In this document: one piece after another, positions 43,249-53,000 of the stretch | How positions within the stretch are numbered: the first letter of the stretch is position 1 | Layout: each line of letters starts with the position of its first letter | Source of the DNA: Sphingomonas sp. UBA978 | Lineage (GTDB): Bacteria; Pseudomonadota; Alphaproteobacteria; Sphingomonadales; Sphingomonadaceae | Direction: 5' to 3' | DNA: 64,000 nucleotides | Assembly: GCF_002292295.1 (NCBI RefSeq) | Contig: NZ_DBBS01000019.1 | Coordinates: forward strand, 77,318-141,317 | Translations under genes and position numbers: made by a program | The notes under the pieces: generated by a model | The model's input: the letters and a program-made list of their open reading frames with translations, nothing else | The model's database searches: none | Told to the model about the DNA's origin: nothing

Positions 43249-43659
43249 TCAGTCGCGTGCGATCAGATAGTTCATCCGCGCATGCGCGATCGGTTTGGTG
43301 CGATCGTCCTGCCACGCGATCGCCTCGACATTCGCGACGCGCGTGCCGAGGCGGGTGACGATCCCTTCCGCATGTGTCGGCTTGTCGCGGCCGCCGCGCA
43401 TGAAGTCGACGGTGACGTTGACCGGCTTGATACGGGCGGGCGGTTCCTTGGCGCCGCCTTCCGCCGCCAGCGCATGCTGCAACGACACGATCGCCGCGAC
43501 CTCGAGCAGGCCGGAGATCGCGCCGCCATGCAGGAAGCCGGGGCGGCCGAGCACATCGTCGCGGAACGGCATGACCAGCACCGGCGCCTCGCCCTCGCGC
43601 GGTTCCAGCGTCACGCCGAGCAGGTCTGCATAGGGCGGCAGGGTCAGCAGCGGCGTCAT
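43249..43659 (-). CDS. PaaI-type hotdog thioesterase
   Basis: 136 residues. A single 4HBT domain: GRPGFLHGGAISGLLEVAAIVSLQHAL, where the HGG-x-x-x-x-L-E motif carries the catalytic glutamate, then VNVTVDFMRGG and TRVANVEAIAWQ. Such enzymes hydrolyse acyl-CoA thioesters, often hydroxylated aryl-acetyl-CoA. The ATG overlaps the stop of the second thioesterase gene (ATGA at 43656-43659), so the pair is coupled. Confidence 0.88.
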   Translation of the reverse strand: MTPLLTLPPYADLLGVTLEPREGEAPVLVMPFRDDVLGRPGFLHGGAISGLLEVAAIVSLQHALAAEGGAKEPPARIKPVNVTVDFMRGGRDKPTHAEGIVTRLGTRVANVEAIAWQDDRTKPIAHARMNYLIARD

Positions 43660-44111
43660 GCCTTCGCCCCCGGCGCGGGCGCGTCCATCAGCATGAACGT
43701 CCCGGCGACATGCGCGAGCGGATCGTCGGGGCTTTCGTCATAGGCGATGCCGCGCACGAAGGCGATCGATCGGGTCAGCTTCAGGCATTCGCCGCGGCCG
43801 ATCACGGTGCGGCCCGGCACCGCGGGGCGGAGGTAATCGACGCGCAGGTCCAGCGTCGCCTGCGGTGCGAACTTTCCCCGCTGCACCCACACCGCGACGC
43901 TGGTCGCCATGTCCATCAGCGCGATAATCGGTCCCGAGGCCAGCACCCTGCTGGCGGGATCGCCGATCAGCGTCTCGGCATAGGGCAGCGCCAGTTCGAC
44001 CCAGCGGTCGCTCGCGCTGTCGTCGCTGCGCCCGTGATAGACGATGCCCAGGGTCCCGGCATGGCCACCGAACCGGTGCGCCATGAAGGCGTCGATGTTG
44101 AAGCCGCTCAT
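43656..44111 (-). CDS. PaaI-type hotdog thioesterase (second copy)
   Basis: 151 residues from ATG 44111 with AGAGGAA upstream (MSGFNIDAFMAHRFGGHAG). The 4HBT pattern is visible in GPIIALMDMATSVAVWVQRG, TLDLRVDYLRPAVPGRTVIGRG and FVRGIAYDE; the usual HGG is replaced by SGP, so the Asp in MDMA is the candidate catalytic residue. It is tandem with the related gene downstream and divergent from the crotonase gene, suggesting shared acyl-CoA metabolism. The long frame upstream is a shadow of the crotonase gene. Confidence 0.85.
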   Translation of the reverse strand: MSGFNIDAFMAHRFGGHAGTLGIVYHGRSDDSASDRWVELALPYAETLIGDPASRVLASGPIIALMDMATSVAVWVQRGKFAPQATLDLRVDYLRPAVPGRTVIGRGECLKLTRSIAFVRGIAYDESPDDPLAHVAGTFMLMDAPAPGAKA

Positions 44112-44189
44112 GCCGGTTCCTCTACACGCTGACGGCGGTAGCGCAACGCAGGCGCTTGGCCTAGCAAGGCCGGCAAAAGGAGAGATGCC

Positions 44190-44969
44190 ATGAACGACCG
44201 CGTCACGCTCACCGTCACCGGCGGGATCGCCGACGTCCGCCTCGCGCGCGCCGACAAGATGAACGCGATCGACCCGGCGATGTTCGAGGGGATCGGCGCG
44301 ACGATCGATGCGCTCGCCGACCGCACCGACGTACGCTGCGTCGTCCTGTCGGGCGAGGGCAGGGGCTTTTGCGCCGGCCTGGATATGGAGAGCATGGCGC
44401 GCGGCGGTTCGGGCACCTCGCAGGAGCGCAACGCGCAAGGCAGCATCCTGCCGCAGCACGTCACCTGGGGCTGGCGGCAATTGCCGATGCCGGTGATCGC
44501 CGCAGTCCATGGCGTCGCGTTCGGCGGCGGTTTCCAGATCATGTCGGGTGCCGATATCCGCATCGCCGCGCCGACGACGCGCTTTGCGATCCGCGAAACC
44601 CACTGGGGGTTGGTGCCCGACATGGCGGGCTTCCCGATCTGGCGCGGGCTGGTCCGTGACGACGTGCTGCGCGAACTCGTCTATACCGCACGCGAATTCG
44701 ACGCCGACGAGGCGCTGCGCCACGGCTTCGTGACGCGGCTGACGGCCGACCCGCTGGCGGAGGCGATGGCGCTGGCGCAGGCGATCGTCGCGCGCTCGCC
44801 GCATGCGGTGCGCGGCGCCAAGCGGCTGCTCAACATGGCGCACGACGCCGATCCGCGCGCCATGCTCGCGGCGGAGACGGAGGAGCAGCTCAAGGTGATC
44901 GGCAAGCCCAACATGATGGAGGCGGTCGCCGCCAACATGGGCAAGCGACCGCCGGTGTTCGTCGATTGA
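44190..44969 (+). CDS. Crotonase/enoyl-CoA hydratase family protein (Glu to Gln at one catalytic position)
   Basis: 259 residues. The oxyanion hole (GRGFCAGLDMESM; VAFGGGFQIMSGADI) and the CoA-binding face are clear. Of the two glutamates of enoyl-CoA hydratase, the first is Q116 and the second is E136 (FAIRETHWGL). D144 (GLVPDMAG) matches the Asp used by dienoyl-CoA isomerases. Hydration is therefore doubtful and an isomerase-like activity more likely; this is inferred from residue alignment. AAAGGAGAG upstream of the ATG is a strong ribosome site. A tandem hexanucleotide array begins 17 bases after the stop. Confidence 0.87.
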   Translation: MNDRVTLTVTGGIADVRLARADKMNAIDPAMFEGIGATIDALADRTDVRCVVLSGEGRGFCAGLDMESMARGGSGTSQERNAQGSILPQHVTWGWRQLPMPVIAAVHGVAFGGGFQIMSGADIRIAAPTTRFAIRETHWGLVPDMAGFPIWRGLVRDDVLRELVYTAREFDADEALRHGFVTRLTADPLAEAMALAQAIVARSPHAVRGAKRLLNMAHDADPRAMLAAETEEQLKVIGKPNMMEAVAANMGKRPPVFVD

Positions 44970-44985
44970 GGGCGGCGCCACGCGC

Positions 44986-45110
<125 letters not shown>

Positions 45111-45123
45111 TGAGACGCTTGGG

Positions 45124-45909
45124 TTACCGCGGCGCCATCCGGATCCCGCCGTCCAGCCGGATGTCCTCGCCGTTGAAATAGCCGTTCTCGATCAGCGTCA
45201 GCGCGAGGTGCGCATATTCCGTCGGATCGCCGAGCCGCTTGGGGAAGGGCACGCTGGCGGCGAGCGCATCCTTCACCGGCTGCGGCGCGCCCTGCAACAG
45301 CGGCGTGTCGAAGATGCCCGGCAGGATCGTGTTGATCCGGATGCCTTCCCCCATCAGGTCGCGCGCGATCGGCAGCGTCATGCCGACGACGCCGCCCTTC
45401 GACGCCGAATAGGCCGCCTGGCCGATCTGACCGTCCTCCGCGGCGACGCTGGCGGTCATCACGATCGCGCCGCGCTCGCCATGGTCGCCCGGCGCCAGCG
45501 TCAGCATCCCCGCCGCCGATTTGGCGACGCAGCGGAACGTGCCGACGAGGTTGATCTGGACCAGCCAGTTGAACGCCTCCAGCGGGAAATGCCGGACGCT
45601 GCCGTCCTCCTTCGACCGGCTGGCGGTCTTCACCGCATTGCCGGTGCCGGCGCAGCAGACCAGCACCGATTCCTGGCCATGCGCGTCGCGTGCGCGGGCG
45701 AAGCCCGCATCGACGCTCTCGTCGCTGGTGACGTCGACCGCGCAGAACAGCCCGCCGATCTCGGCCGCGAGCGCCTCGCCCTTCTCGCGCTGCAGGTCGA
45801 AGATCGCGACCTTCGCGCCCTTGGCGGCGAGCGCCCGCGCGGTGGCCGCGCCGAGCCCGGAGGCCCCGCCGGTGACGACCGCGGCGGTGGTGTCGGTGAT
45901 GATGGTCAT
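45124..45909 (-). CDS. SDR dehydrogenase, probable 3-hydroxyacyl-CoA dehydrogenase type
   Basis: 261 residues. TGGASGLG cofactor loop (residues 13-20), catalytic S154, Y167 and K171 (YSASK), and an N-terminal short strand typical of the HSD17B10-like group (IVMTASVAAEDGQIGQAAYSASKGG; LPGIFDTPLL). That group oxidises short branched 3-hydroxyacyl-CoA esters in isoleucine breakdown, and the gene follows a thiolase by 13 bases, a fitting partner. The exact substrate is inferred from family and context. Confidence 0.88.
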   Translation of the reverse strand: MTIITDTTAAVVTGGASGLGAATARALAAKGAKVAIFDLQREKGEALAAEIGGLFCAVDVTSDESVDAGFARARDAHGQESVLVCCAGTGNAVKTASRSKEDGSVRHFPLEAFNWLVQINLVGTFRCVAKSAAGMLTLAPGDHGERGAIVMTASVAAEDGQIGQAAYSASKGGVVGMTLPIARDLMGEGIRINTILPGIFDTPLLQGAPQPVKDALAASVPFPKRLGDPTEYAHLALTLIENGYFNGEDIRLDGGIRMAPR

Positions 45910-45922
45910 TGCTCTTCCCCTC

Positions 45923-47092
45923 TCACAGCCGCTCGACGATCGTCACATTGGCGATCCCGCCGCCCTCGCACATCGTCTGCAGGCCATAGCGTCCGCCGCG
46001 CGCGCGCAGCGCATGGACCAACGTCGCCATCAGCTTGGTGCCGCTCGCGCCGAGCGGATGGCCCAGCGCGATCGCCCCGCCGTTGACGTTGAGCCGGTCG
46101 GGATCGCCGCCGACATGTTGCAACCAGGCGAGCGGCACCGGCGCGAACGCCTCGTTGACCTCGTACAGGTCGATGTCCGCGATCCGCATGCCCGCACGGC
46201 GCAACGCCCTGTCGGTCGCGAACAGCGGCTCTTCCAGCATGATGACCGGATCGCCGCCGGTGACGGTCAGATTGTGGATGCGCGCCAGCGGCGTCAGCCC
46301 GTGCGCCTTGAGCGCCGCCTCGCTGACCACCAGCACCGCGCTCGCCCCGTCGCAGATCTGGCTGGCATTGGCGGCGGTCACCGTCCCGCCCTCCTGCAAC
46401 AGCTTCACCGCACCGATCGTCTCCGCGCTCGCGTCGTAGCGGATGCCCTCGTCGGTGTCGTGCAGCACCACCCCGTCGGGCGTCTCCACCTCCAGCGCGA
46501 CGATCTCGTCCGCGAAGGCGCCCGCCTGGGTCGCCGCGGCGGCACGGCGATGGCTCTCCAGCGCATAGGCATCGAGCGCGGCGCGATCGAAACCGTATTT
46601 GCGCGCGATCATCTCGGCGCCCATGAACTGGCTGAACTGCACGTCGGGAAAGCGCGCCTCCTGCCGCGGGCTCTTCGCCCGGCCGAGCCCCGCCTGCGCG
46701 AACAGCGCGCCGGTCGACCCCATCGGCACGCGCGTCATGCTCTCGACGCCGGCGGCGATCACCACGTCCTGCGAGCCGCTCATCACCGCCTGCGCGGCGA
46801 ACTGGATCGCCTGCTGGCTCGATCCGCATTGCCGGTCGATCGTCACCGCCGGCACGCTGGTCGGCAAGGTCGAGGCCAGCACCGCGCCGCGCCCGACCTG
46901 AAAGCTTTGTTCGCCGCCCTGGCTGACGCAGCCCATGATGACATCCTCGACCGCCGCCGGGTCGATGCCGCTGCGAGCGACGATCGCATCCAGCACCGCG
47001 GCCGCCATGTCCGCCGGATGCCACCCCGCCAACCGTCCACCACGCCGGCCGCCGGCGGTCCGCACCGCCTCGACGATATAGGCTTCCGCCAT
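45923..47092 (-). CDS. Thiolase (acetyl-CoA C-acyltransferase)
   Basis: 389 residues. Nucleophile C89 in RQCGSSQQA, NEAFAPVPLAW, GHPLGASGTKL and CEGGG near the C-terminus give a complete thiolase active site. It would cleave 3-oxoacyl-CoA in fatty- or amino-acid breakdown. GGAGAGG lies just upstream of the ATG. It is the first gene of a two-gene unit with the SDR; an ATAAC-N4-GTTAT palindrome sits 13-26 bases before the start. Confidence 0.93.
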   Translation of the reverse strand: MAEAYIVEAVRTAGGRRGGRLAGWHPADMAAAVLDAIVARSGIDPAAVEDVIMGCVSQGGEQSFQVGRGAVLASTLPTSVPAVTIDRQCGSSQQAIQFAAQAVMSGSQDVVIAAGVESMTRVPMGSTGALFAQAGLGRAKSPRQEARFPDVQFSQFMGAEMIARKYGFDRAALDAYALESHRRAAAATQAGAFADEIVALEVETPDGVVLHDTDEGIRYDASAETIGAVKLLQEGGTVTAANASQICDGASAVLVVSEAALKAHGLTPLARIHNLTVTGGDPVIMLEEPLFATDRALRRAGMRIADIDLYEVNEAFAPVPLAWLQHVGGDPDRLNVNGGAIALGHPLGASGTKLMATLVHALRARGGRYGLQTMCEGGGIANVTIVERL

Positions 47093-47104
47093 CGCATCCT
47101 CTCC

Positions 47105-47118
47105 ATAACTCTTGTTAT
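47105..47118. promoter_or_regulatory. ATAAC-N4-GTTAT palindrome before the thiolase gene
   Basis: ATAACTCTTGTTAT lies between the thiolase ribosome site and the divergent nitroreductase gene. The same architecture occurs at 54936-54949 upstream of an acyl-CoA dehydrogenase gene. Its position would let a repressor block the thiolase transcript. Confidence 0.55.
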
Positions 47119-47177
47119 TGCGATGCTGTGTCGCCTAATCCGGGGGCGAGTGCAAGGGGATCGCAAAGGGGATCGGG

Positions 47178-47843
47178 ATGCAGGTGCGACAGGCGATAGC
47201 GGCGCGGCGATCGGTGCGCGGGTTCCTCGATGCGCCGGTGGACATGAGCGTCCTCCACGAACTGGCGGCGGCGGCGGCGCGGGCGCCGTCGGGCGGCAAC
47301 CTCCAGCCCTGGCATGTGCATATCGTCGCGGGCGATGCGATGGCGCGGCTTAAGGCGGACATGGCGGCGAAGCTCGCGCGGGGCGAGACGGAAACCCCGG
47401 CCTATCCGGTCTATCCGCCCGCGCTCGACGATCCCTATCGCACGCGGCGGTCGGACATCGGCGAGGCGCTGTACGGCCATCTCGGCATCCCGCGCGCGGA
47501 TCGCGACGCGCGGCGGCGCTGGTTCGCGGACAACTTCCGCTTCTTCGGCGCGCCTGCGGCCTTTTTCTGTACGGTCGATCGCGCCATGGGGCCGCCGCAA
47601 TGGTCCGACCTCGGCATGTATCTGCAGACGCTGATGCTGCTCGCGGTCGACGCCGGGCTGGCGACCTGTCCGCAGGAATGCTGGGCGATGTATCCGGAGA
47701 CGGTCGGACGCCTGCTCGCCTTGCCGGCGGAGCGGATGCTGTTCTGCGGCGTCGCGATCGGGTTCGAGGATGTCGCCGCACCCGCCAACGCACTGCGCGC
47801 CGGGCGGGCGGATACGGCGGAGTGGCTCAGCGTGGTGGCATAG
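47178..47843 (+). CDS. Nitroreductase family flavoprotein
   Basis: 221 residues. FMN-binding features are clear: RRSVRGFLDAPV at the N-terminus, ARAPSGGNLQPWHVHIV, and GLATCPQECWAMYPETVGRLL then FCGVAIGFED. No membrane or signal segment. Members reduce nitro or quinone compounds with NAD(P)H; the physiological substrate is unknown. It is divergent from the thiolase operon with 85 bases between the starts. Confidence 0.9.
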   Translation: MQVRQAIAARRSVRGFLDAPVDMSVLHELAAAAARAPSGGNLQPWHVHIVAGDAMARLKADMAAKLARGETETPAYPVYPPALDDPYRTRRSDIGEALYGHLGIPRADRDARRRWFADNFRFFGAPAAFFCTVDRAMGPPQWSDLGMYLQTLMLLAVDAGLATCPQECWAMYPETVGRLLALPAERMLFCGVAIGFEDVAAPANALRAGRADTAEWLSVVA

Positions 47844-47850
47844 GCGCCGC

Positions 47851-48117
47851 CTACAGCACCACCGTCACCGGTTTCGATTCCTCGATCGCCGCCAGCACCA
47901 TCCGTTCCCAGATCGCCGGATCGCCCGCCGCGGCCATCTTCTGGTCGGGTTCGCGCAGCGTCCGCAGCACCGCGCGCGCATCGGCGAGATAATCGCGCCA
48001 GGCGCTGTCCACCTGCTCGCCCGCACTCTCGCAATCGCCGCCGGCGTTCGCACTGATCCGTTGCCCGGCGAGCACGCGGGCGATGCGTTCGGGAAGCGGG
48101 GTGGTGGATACGTCCAT
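47851..48117 (-). CDS. Small cytoplasmic protein, unknown function
   Basis: 88 residues, start MDVSTTPLPERIARVLAGQRISANAGGD, with a strong AAAGGAGAG ribosome site at good spacing. The body is predicted helical and acidic (DSAWRDYLADARAVLRTLREPDQKMAAAG), ending in ESKPVTVVL. No known domain, signal peptide or membrane segment is recognised. It converges on the nitroreductase gene (7 bases between stops) and sits downstream of the helicase gene with a hairpin between. Confidence 0.72.
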   Translation of the reverse strand: MDVSTTPLPERIARVLAGQRISANAGGDCESAGEQVDSAWRDYLADARAVLRTLREPDQKMAAAGDPAIWERMVLAAIEESKPVTVVL

Positions 48118-48178
48118 GAAGGCTCTCCTTTCAGGCAAGAATGCCTGAACGTCGCGTCCGGTGCCATCCCCGACGGCA

Positions 48179-48211
48179 AACGGCCCGGCGAGCGTCGCTC
48201 ACCGGGCCGTT
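48179..48211 (-). terminator. Terminator after the DEAD-box helicase gene
   Basis: AACGGCCCGGTGAGCG and the opposing CGCTCGCCGGGCCGTT form a 16-bp stem with one mismatch around a one-base loop region, 23 bases after the helicase stop. The tail is weak (TTT), so termination may be partly Rho-dependent. Confidence 0.6.
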
Positions 48212-48233
48212 CGTCACCGCGAAACGGGAAGGG

Positions 48234-49619
48234 TCAGCGCGTCGCGCCGGCACCCTGACCGCGGCCGCCGCCGCCGCCCGAGCGACCGCCACGGCCGCCA
48301 CCCGAACCGCCGCCGCTGCCGCCGCGGGCACCGCCACGGCTGGCATTGGCATAGTTGCGCGTCGCCGTCGGCGCATGCGTGGCGCGCGGGCGCGCCGGCT
48401 GGCGCTGGCCGCGCGGCAGGTCGGCACGCGGCGCGGGATCGGCACCGATCGCCTTGACGCGCGTCGCTTTGATCTCGTTCGACAGGCCCTGGAAATTGTC
48501 GGGCAACGGCCGCACCGCCACCTTCTGGCGGGTCAGCTTCTCGATGTCCTTCAGGTACGGACGCTCGTCATCCGCGCAGAAGGCGACGGCGATGCCGCTC
48601 GCCCCCGCACGCGCGGTACGGCCGATGCGGTGGACGTATTGCTCCGCGACGTTGGGCAGTTCGAAGTTGATGACGTGACTGACGCCCGAGACGTCGATGC
48701 CGCGCGCCGCGATATCGGTCGCGACCAGCACCTTGGTCTTGCCGTCCTTGAACTCGCCCAGGGCCCGCTCGCGCTGGCCCTGGCTCTTGTTGCCGTGGAT
48801 CGCGTTCGCCGGAATGCCGTTGCCGGCGAGCAGCTTCACGACGCGGTCGGCGCCATGCTTGGTGCGCGTGAAGACCAGCGCGCGGTTGATCGACGGATCC
48901 TGCAACACGATCGTCAGCAGCGCCTGCTTTTCCGACTGATTGACGAAGGTGACATACTGGTCGACGCGCTCGGCGGTGGTCGATGCGGGAACGACCGACA
49001 CCGTCTTCGGCTCGTGCAGGAACTGGTTGGCCAGCTCGCGGATCGCGACCGGCATCGTCGCCGAGAAGAACAAGGTCTGGCGCTTGCGCGGGATCATGCG
49101 GACGATCTTCTTGAGCGCATGGATGAAGCCCAGGTCCATCATCTGGTCGGCTTCGTCGAGCACGAGGATCTCGATCATCGACAGGTTGCAAATGCCCTGC
49201 TCGACCAGATCGATCAGGCGGCCCGGCGTGGCGACGAGGATGTCGACGCCGCGGCTCAGGTCCTGCCGGTTCTTGTTGATGCTGGTGCCGCCGAACACGG
49301 TCGCGACCGACAGCTTGCTGAACTGGCCATAGCCCCGCGCATTGTCGGCGATCTGGCTGGCGAGCTCGCGCGTCGGCGCGAGCACCAGCATGCGGCAATG
49401 CGTCGGCAGCACGCGCTTGCTCGCCTCGGTCAGGCGCTGGATCGACGGCAGCACGAACGCCGCGGTCTTGCCGGTGCCGGTCTGCGCGATGCCGAGCAGG
49501 TCGCCGCCCTCGAGCAGGATCGGGATCGACTGCGCCTGGATCGGGGTGGGGGTGGTATAGCCCTTGGCTTCGAGCGCACGGACGAGGGGATCGGCGAGGC
49601 CGAGGTTTGCGAATGACAT
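48234..49619 (-). CDS. DEAD-box RNA helicase (RhlE-like)
   Basis: 461 residues. Nine motifs of the DEAD family are visible: Q motif (FANLGLADPLVRALEAKGYTTPTPIQ), AQTGTGKT, PTRELASQ, TPGRLID, DEAD (VLDEADQM), SAT (FFSATMP), then IHGNKSQGQR, ATDIAARGID and HRIGRTARAG. The C-terminal tail of about 80 residues is rich in Arg, Gly and Ser (RGGARGGSGGGSGGGRGG) and probably binds RNA. It unwinds structured RNA, for example in ribosome assembly or cold growth. ATG at 49619; a longer frame upstream has no similarity. Confidence 0.95.
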   Translation of the reverse strand: MSFANLGLADPLVRALEAKGYTTPTPIQAQSIPILLEGGDLLGIAQTGTGKTAAFVLPSIQRLTEASKRVLPTHCRMLVLAPTRELASQIADNARGYGQFSKLSVATVFGGTSINKNRQDLSRGVDILVATPGRLIDLVEQGICNLSMIEILVLDEADQMMDLGFIHALKKIVRMIPRKRQTLFFSATMPVAIRELANQFLHEPKTVSVVPASTTAERVDQYVTFVNQSEKQALLTIVLQDPSINRALVFTRTKHGADRVVKLLAGNGIPANAIHGNKSQGQRERALGEFKDGKTKVLVATDIAARGIDVSGVSHVINFELPNVAEQYVHRIGRTARAGASGIAVAFCADDERPYLKDIEKLTRQKVAVRPLPDNFQGLSNEIKATRVKAIGADPAPRADLPRGQRQPARPRATHAPTATRNYANASRGGARGGSGGGSGGGRGGRSGGGGGRGQGAGATR

Positions 49620-50007
49620 GAAATGATAACCTTCAAAACGGGCCTGACCCGCGCGCCGGAATCCCTGGTCGACAGGGAAACGGCTCGCAGGGGGCGGGGA
49701 AAATGACACCCCGCGTGAATAGGGAAGCCCTGAGCATATCGACCGAGGCGGAGCCGGGGTTGGCAAGCGCCGACCCGTTCACGCTGCATGACGCCTCGAT
49801 AATGCGCCATGTGCGCTGCGCTGCGGCAAAAGTCAAGGTGCCACGTCCGGCGGCGGATGTGTGGCCTCCAGTCTACAGTCTCACCCAAAATGGTCGCATC
49901 GGCCGATCGGAATGATCCCGTCTTGACTTGGATAGTCCCGCCGATACGCTCCCGAATATCCAGGCCGCGCGGGAGAGCGGCCGGAAGTACAGGGGTCCGA
50001 AATCATC
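49620..50007. other. 388-base divergent region between helicase and autotransporter
   Basis: No gene is supported here. It must hold the helicase promoter (minus strand) and the autotransporter promoter (plus strand). A weak sigma-70-like pair, TTGACT at 49923 and TACGCT at 49945, precedes the autotransporter. No strong terminator or operator is visible. Confidence 0.5.
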
Positions 50008-53000
50008 ATGTCTGGGAACGTATTCCGTGGCGTCGCGCGTCGCGCGCTTCTTGCATCGACCGCGCTCATCGTACTGCCGACCGCCGCACAGGCGCAGAGC
50101 GCGCCGACCGGTGTCGAAAATATCGCGCAATCGGGTGCGCGCCTGCCGCTGTCCGGTCTGGAAACGATCGCCCTTTCCGAGCGGCCAAGCTTCGCCGAAG
50201 ATATCGCACATGGCGCGACTCTGACTCCGCTCGCCAATCTGGATGCGATGGTCGAGCAGAATCGCGCGCTGCCGCTGTCGTCGCTCGAGAATGAGCCGAA
50301 CATCGTCATCCGCCAGCCCGGCACCTCGACGACCTCGCTCGATCTCGGCACCAGCGTCAACGGCGTCGGCAACATGACGATCGCTTATGCCGACGGCATC
50401 GGAATCTGCACCGGCACGCTCATCAATCCCCGCACCGTGATCTTCGCGGCGCATTGCGTAAACGAGAACAGTGCCGGCACCGGTGCGCAGGACCCTTGGC
50501 AATATGGTTCGGCCGGCGGCGGCATTCCGATCGCTTTCGGTTTCCAGGCGAACAACCTGCCCGCGGTGCGCGCATGGTATCTGCCGACCGTCACCGGCGG
50601 CGCGGCCAACCCCGATCAGTTCAAGACCAACACCGCCAACTTCCTCTACAACGTCAATCAGGTCGTCTATAACGCCGACTCGCTGAAGCTCGGCCTCGCG
50701 CAGAACTTCCTGCAGGCCGACGTTGCGATCGCGACGCTCGACACGCCCGCCGCCAACGTGCCGACCTGGGCGCTGCTGTTCTCGGTGCTGCCGGCGCCCG
50801 CCACGATCAGCGACACGACCGGCACCGGCTATCACGTGACGATCACCGGCTATGGCCGCAGTGGCACCGCGACGACGACCACCGGCGACACGCTGGCGGT
50901 GGATTACCGCCGCCGTATCGCCGAAAACACGATCGGCATCCTGGGCTCGTTCAACGACCGCGACGCCTTTATCTTTGGGACGAACGGCACGCTGCCGCAG
51001 AACCTGTACCAGCTCGACATGGACGATCCGCGCCGCGGCACGACGGCCAAGAGCCCGTATGATTTCAACCTTTTCAAGGACAATGCGCTTCCCAACGAAG
51101 GCACCACGGCGGGCGGCGATTCGGGTGGTCCGCTGATCCTCGATCGCGCCTTCGCCAAGCAGGTCGTGATCGGCGTGCTCTCGGGCGGCAGCCGCTTCTA
51201 CGGCGCGCAGCCGTTCGGTTCGTACGGGACGGAGAGCTTCTACCAGCCGCTCTACCTGTTCTGGGACTATGTCGTCGCCAACAACCCGTATCGCTATGCG
51301 CAGACCAAGGCGGGTGACGGCCTGTGGACCGACGCATCGCGCTGGGTGACGGCGCTCGATCCCAATTATCAGATCGTCGTCAGCGGCCAGCTCGCGAACG
51401 GCGTTCCGACCACGACCGGGGCCGGAATCGCGGGCGATGCCAACAAGTTCGGCAAGGTCTGCTTCGAGAGCGCGACGCTGAGCGACTGCGTCGATATCAG
51501 GACCGGCATCGAATATGTAAACGGCCAGCCGGTGCCCGGCACCGGCACGACCCCGACGAGCGACGGTGCCACGCTCGGCACCGCCGCGGTGAATGCCAGC
51601 CAGCCGACCAAGGTCGGAACCGACCTGCTGACCGGTGGCGAGAATGTCGCGCAGGCCGGTGAAGCGACTCCGGCCGCCGTCGTGGCGACGCCGGCACCGA
51701 CGCTGGCCAACGGCCTGCCCGGCGCGACGAATTTCGTGCCGAACAACGTCGATCCCAACCGCGTCACCAAAACGGCGGCGCGTTATTACGATGTGTCGCT
51801 GACGGCGGCGGGCACCACCACGCTTAACACCGCGGTGACGATCGATCGCTTCACCGTCGCGGGCAGCACGGCGAAGCTCGCGGTGACCTCGACCGGCTCG
51901 CTGACCAGCCTGATGGGCATCACGCAGGTCACCGGCGTCGTCGAGAACAACGGCATCGTCACCAGCCGCGGCGATTACATGAACCTCGGTGGCACGATCA
52001 CCGGTTCGGGCCGCTTCAACGCGCCGTTCTTCACCAACGTGTCGGGCATGATCGCGCCGGGGACGGCGGGAACGATCGGCACGCTCACCGTCGGCGGCAA
52101 CCTCATCCTCGCCTCGGCGGGGACGCTGCTGGTCGATGTCGGGCCGAACGGCACCTCGGACCGTGTCGCGGTGGTGCGCAACGGCACCGCCGACGGTATC
52201 GCCAATGTCGGCGGCCGGGTCGGCTTCGCGCCGGTTGCAGGACACACGATCCGCTACAACGACGTCTATACGATCGTCACCGCGGCGGGGGGCATCACCG
52301 GCGCCTTCCAGACGGCGAGCCCGCTCTCGGCGATCCTGACCCCGCAGTTCGTCTATTCGGCGAATGCGGTGCAGGCCCGCATCGTCGCCGGCACCTATGC
52401 CAGCGTCGTCGCGAACACGCCGATCCAGACCGCCTTCGCCGGGCTGCTCGATCGCAACCGCGCCAGCAACTACAATGCGCTGTCGGGGCTGTACGGCACG
52501 CTCGACATCCAGAATGCGGCGACGATCCAGTCGACGCTGGAGGGCCTTGCGCCGCGTACCACGCCGCTGAAGTACGGCATGGGGACGGTCGCGACCGAGA
52601 ACATGTCACGCTTCTATCGCCAGCATCTCGCCGGCATCGACCCCGCCGAGACGCCGGGCGGCACGCTGACCATGACCGGCCAGCCGCTGCAGTTCGCCTC
52701 GCTGATGGCGAGCGACCTGCCGACGACGCAGGCGACGGCAAGCGACACGACCTCGACGACGGTGCGCGAGGGCGTGCTGCCTGAGAACGTCAACGTCTTC
52801 ATCGCCGGCGGCTATGTCGACGGCGACAGCCGCAGCCTCCGCGACGCCCGCCCCTTCGGCGGAAGAGACAACTTCGATGGCTTCTACGTAGTCAGCGGCC
52901 TCGAAGCCAAGGTCGGCGACAGCGGGGTGGTCGGTTTCGGCGTCGGCTATACCAAGCTTGACGGCACGACCGGCGGCGTGGCGCAGAGCGCGCGTGGCGA

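Noticed and set aside
49873..52245. 790-codon open frame antisense to the autotransporter
   Set aside because: Shadow frame on the opposite strand; it has no recognisable domain and would overlap a complete protease domain.
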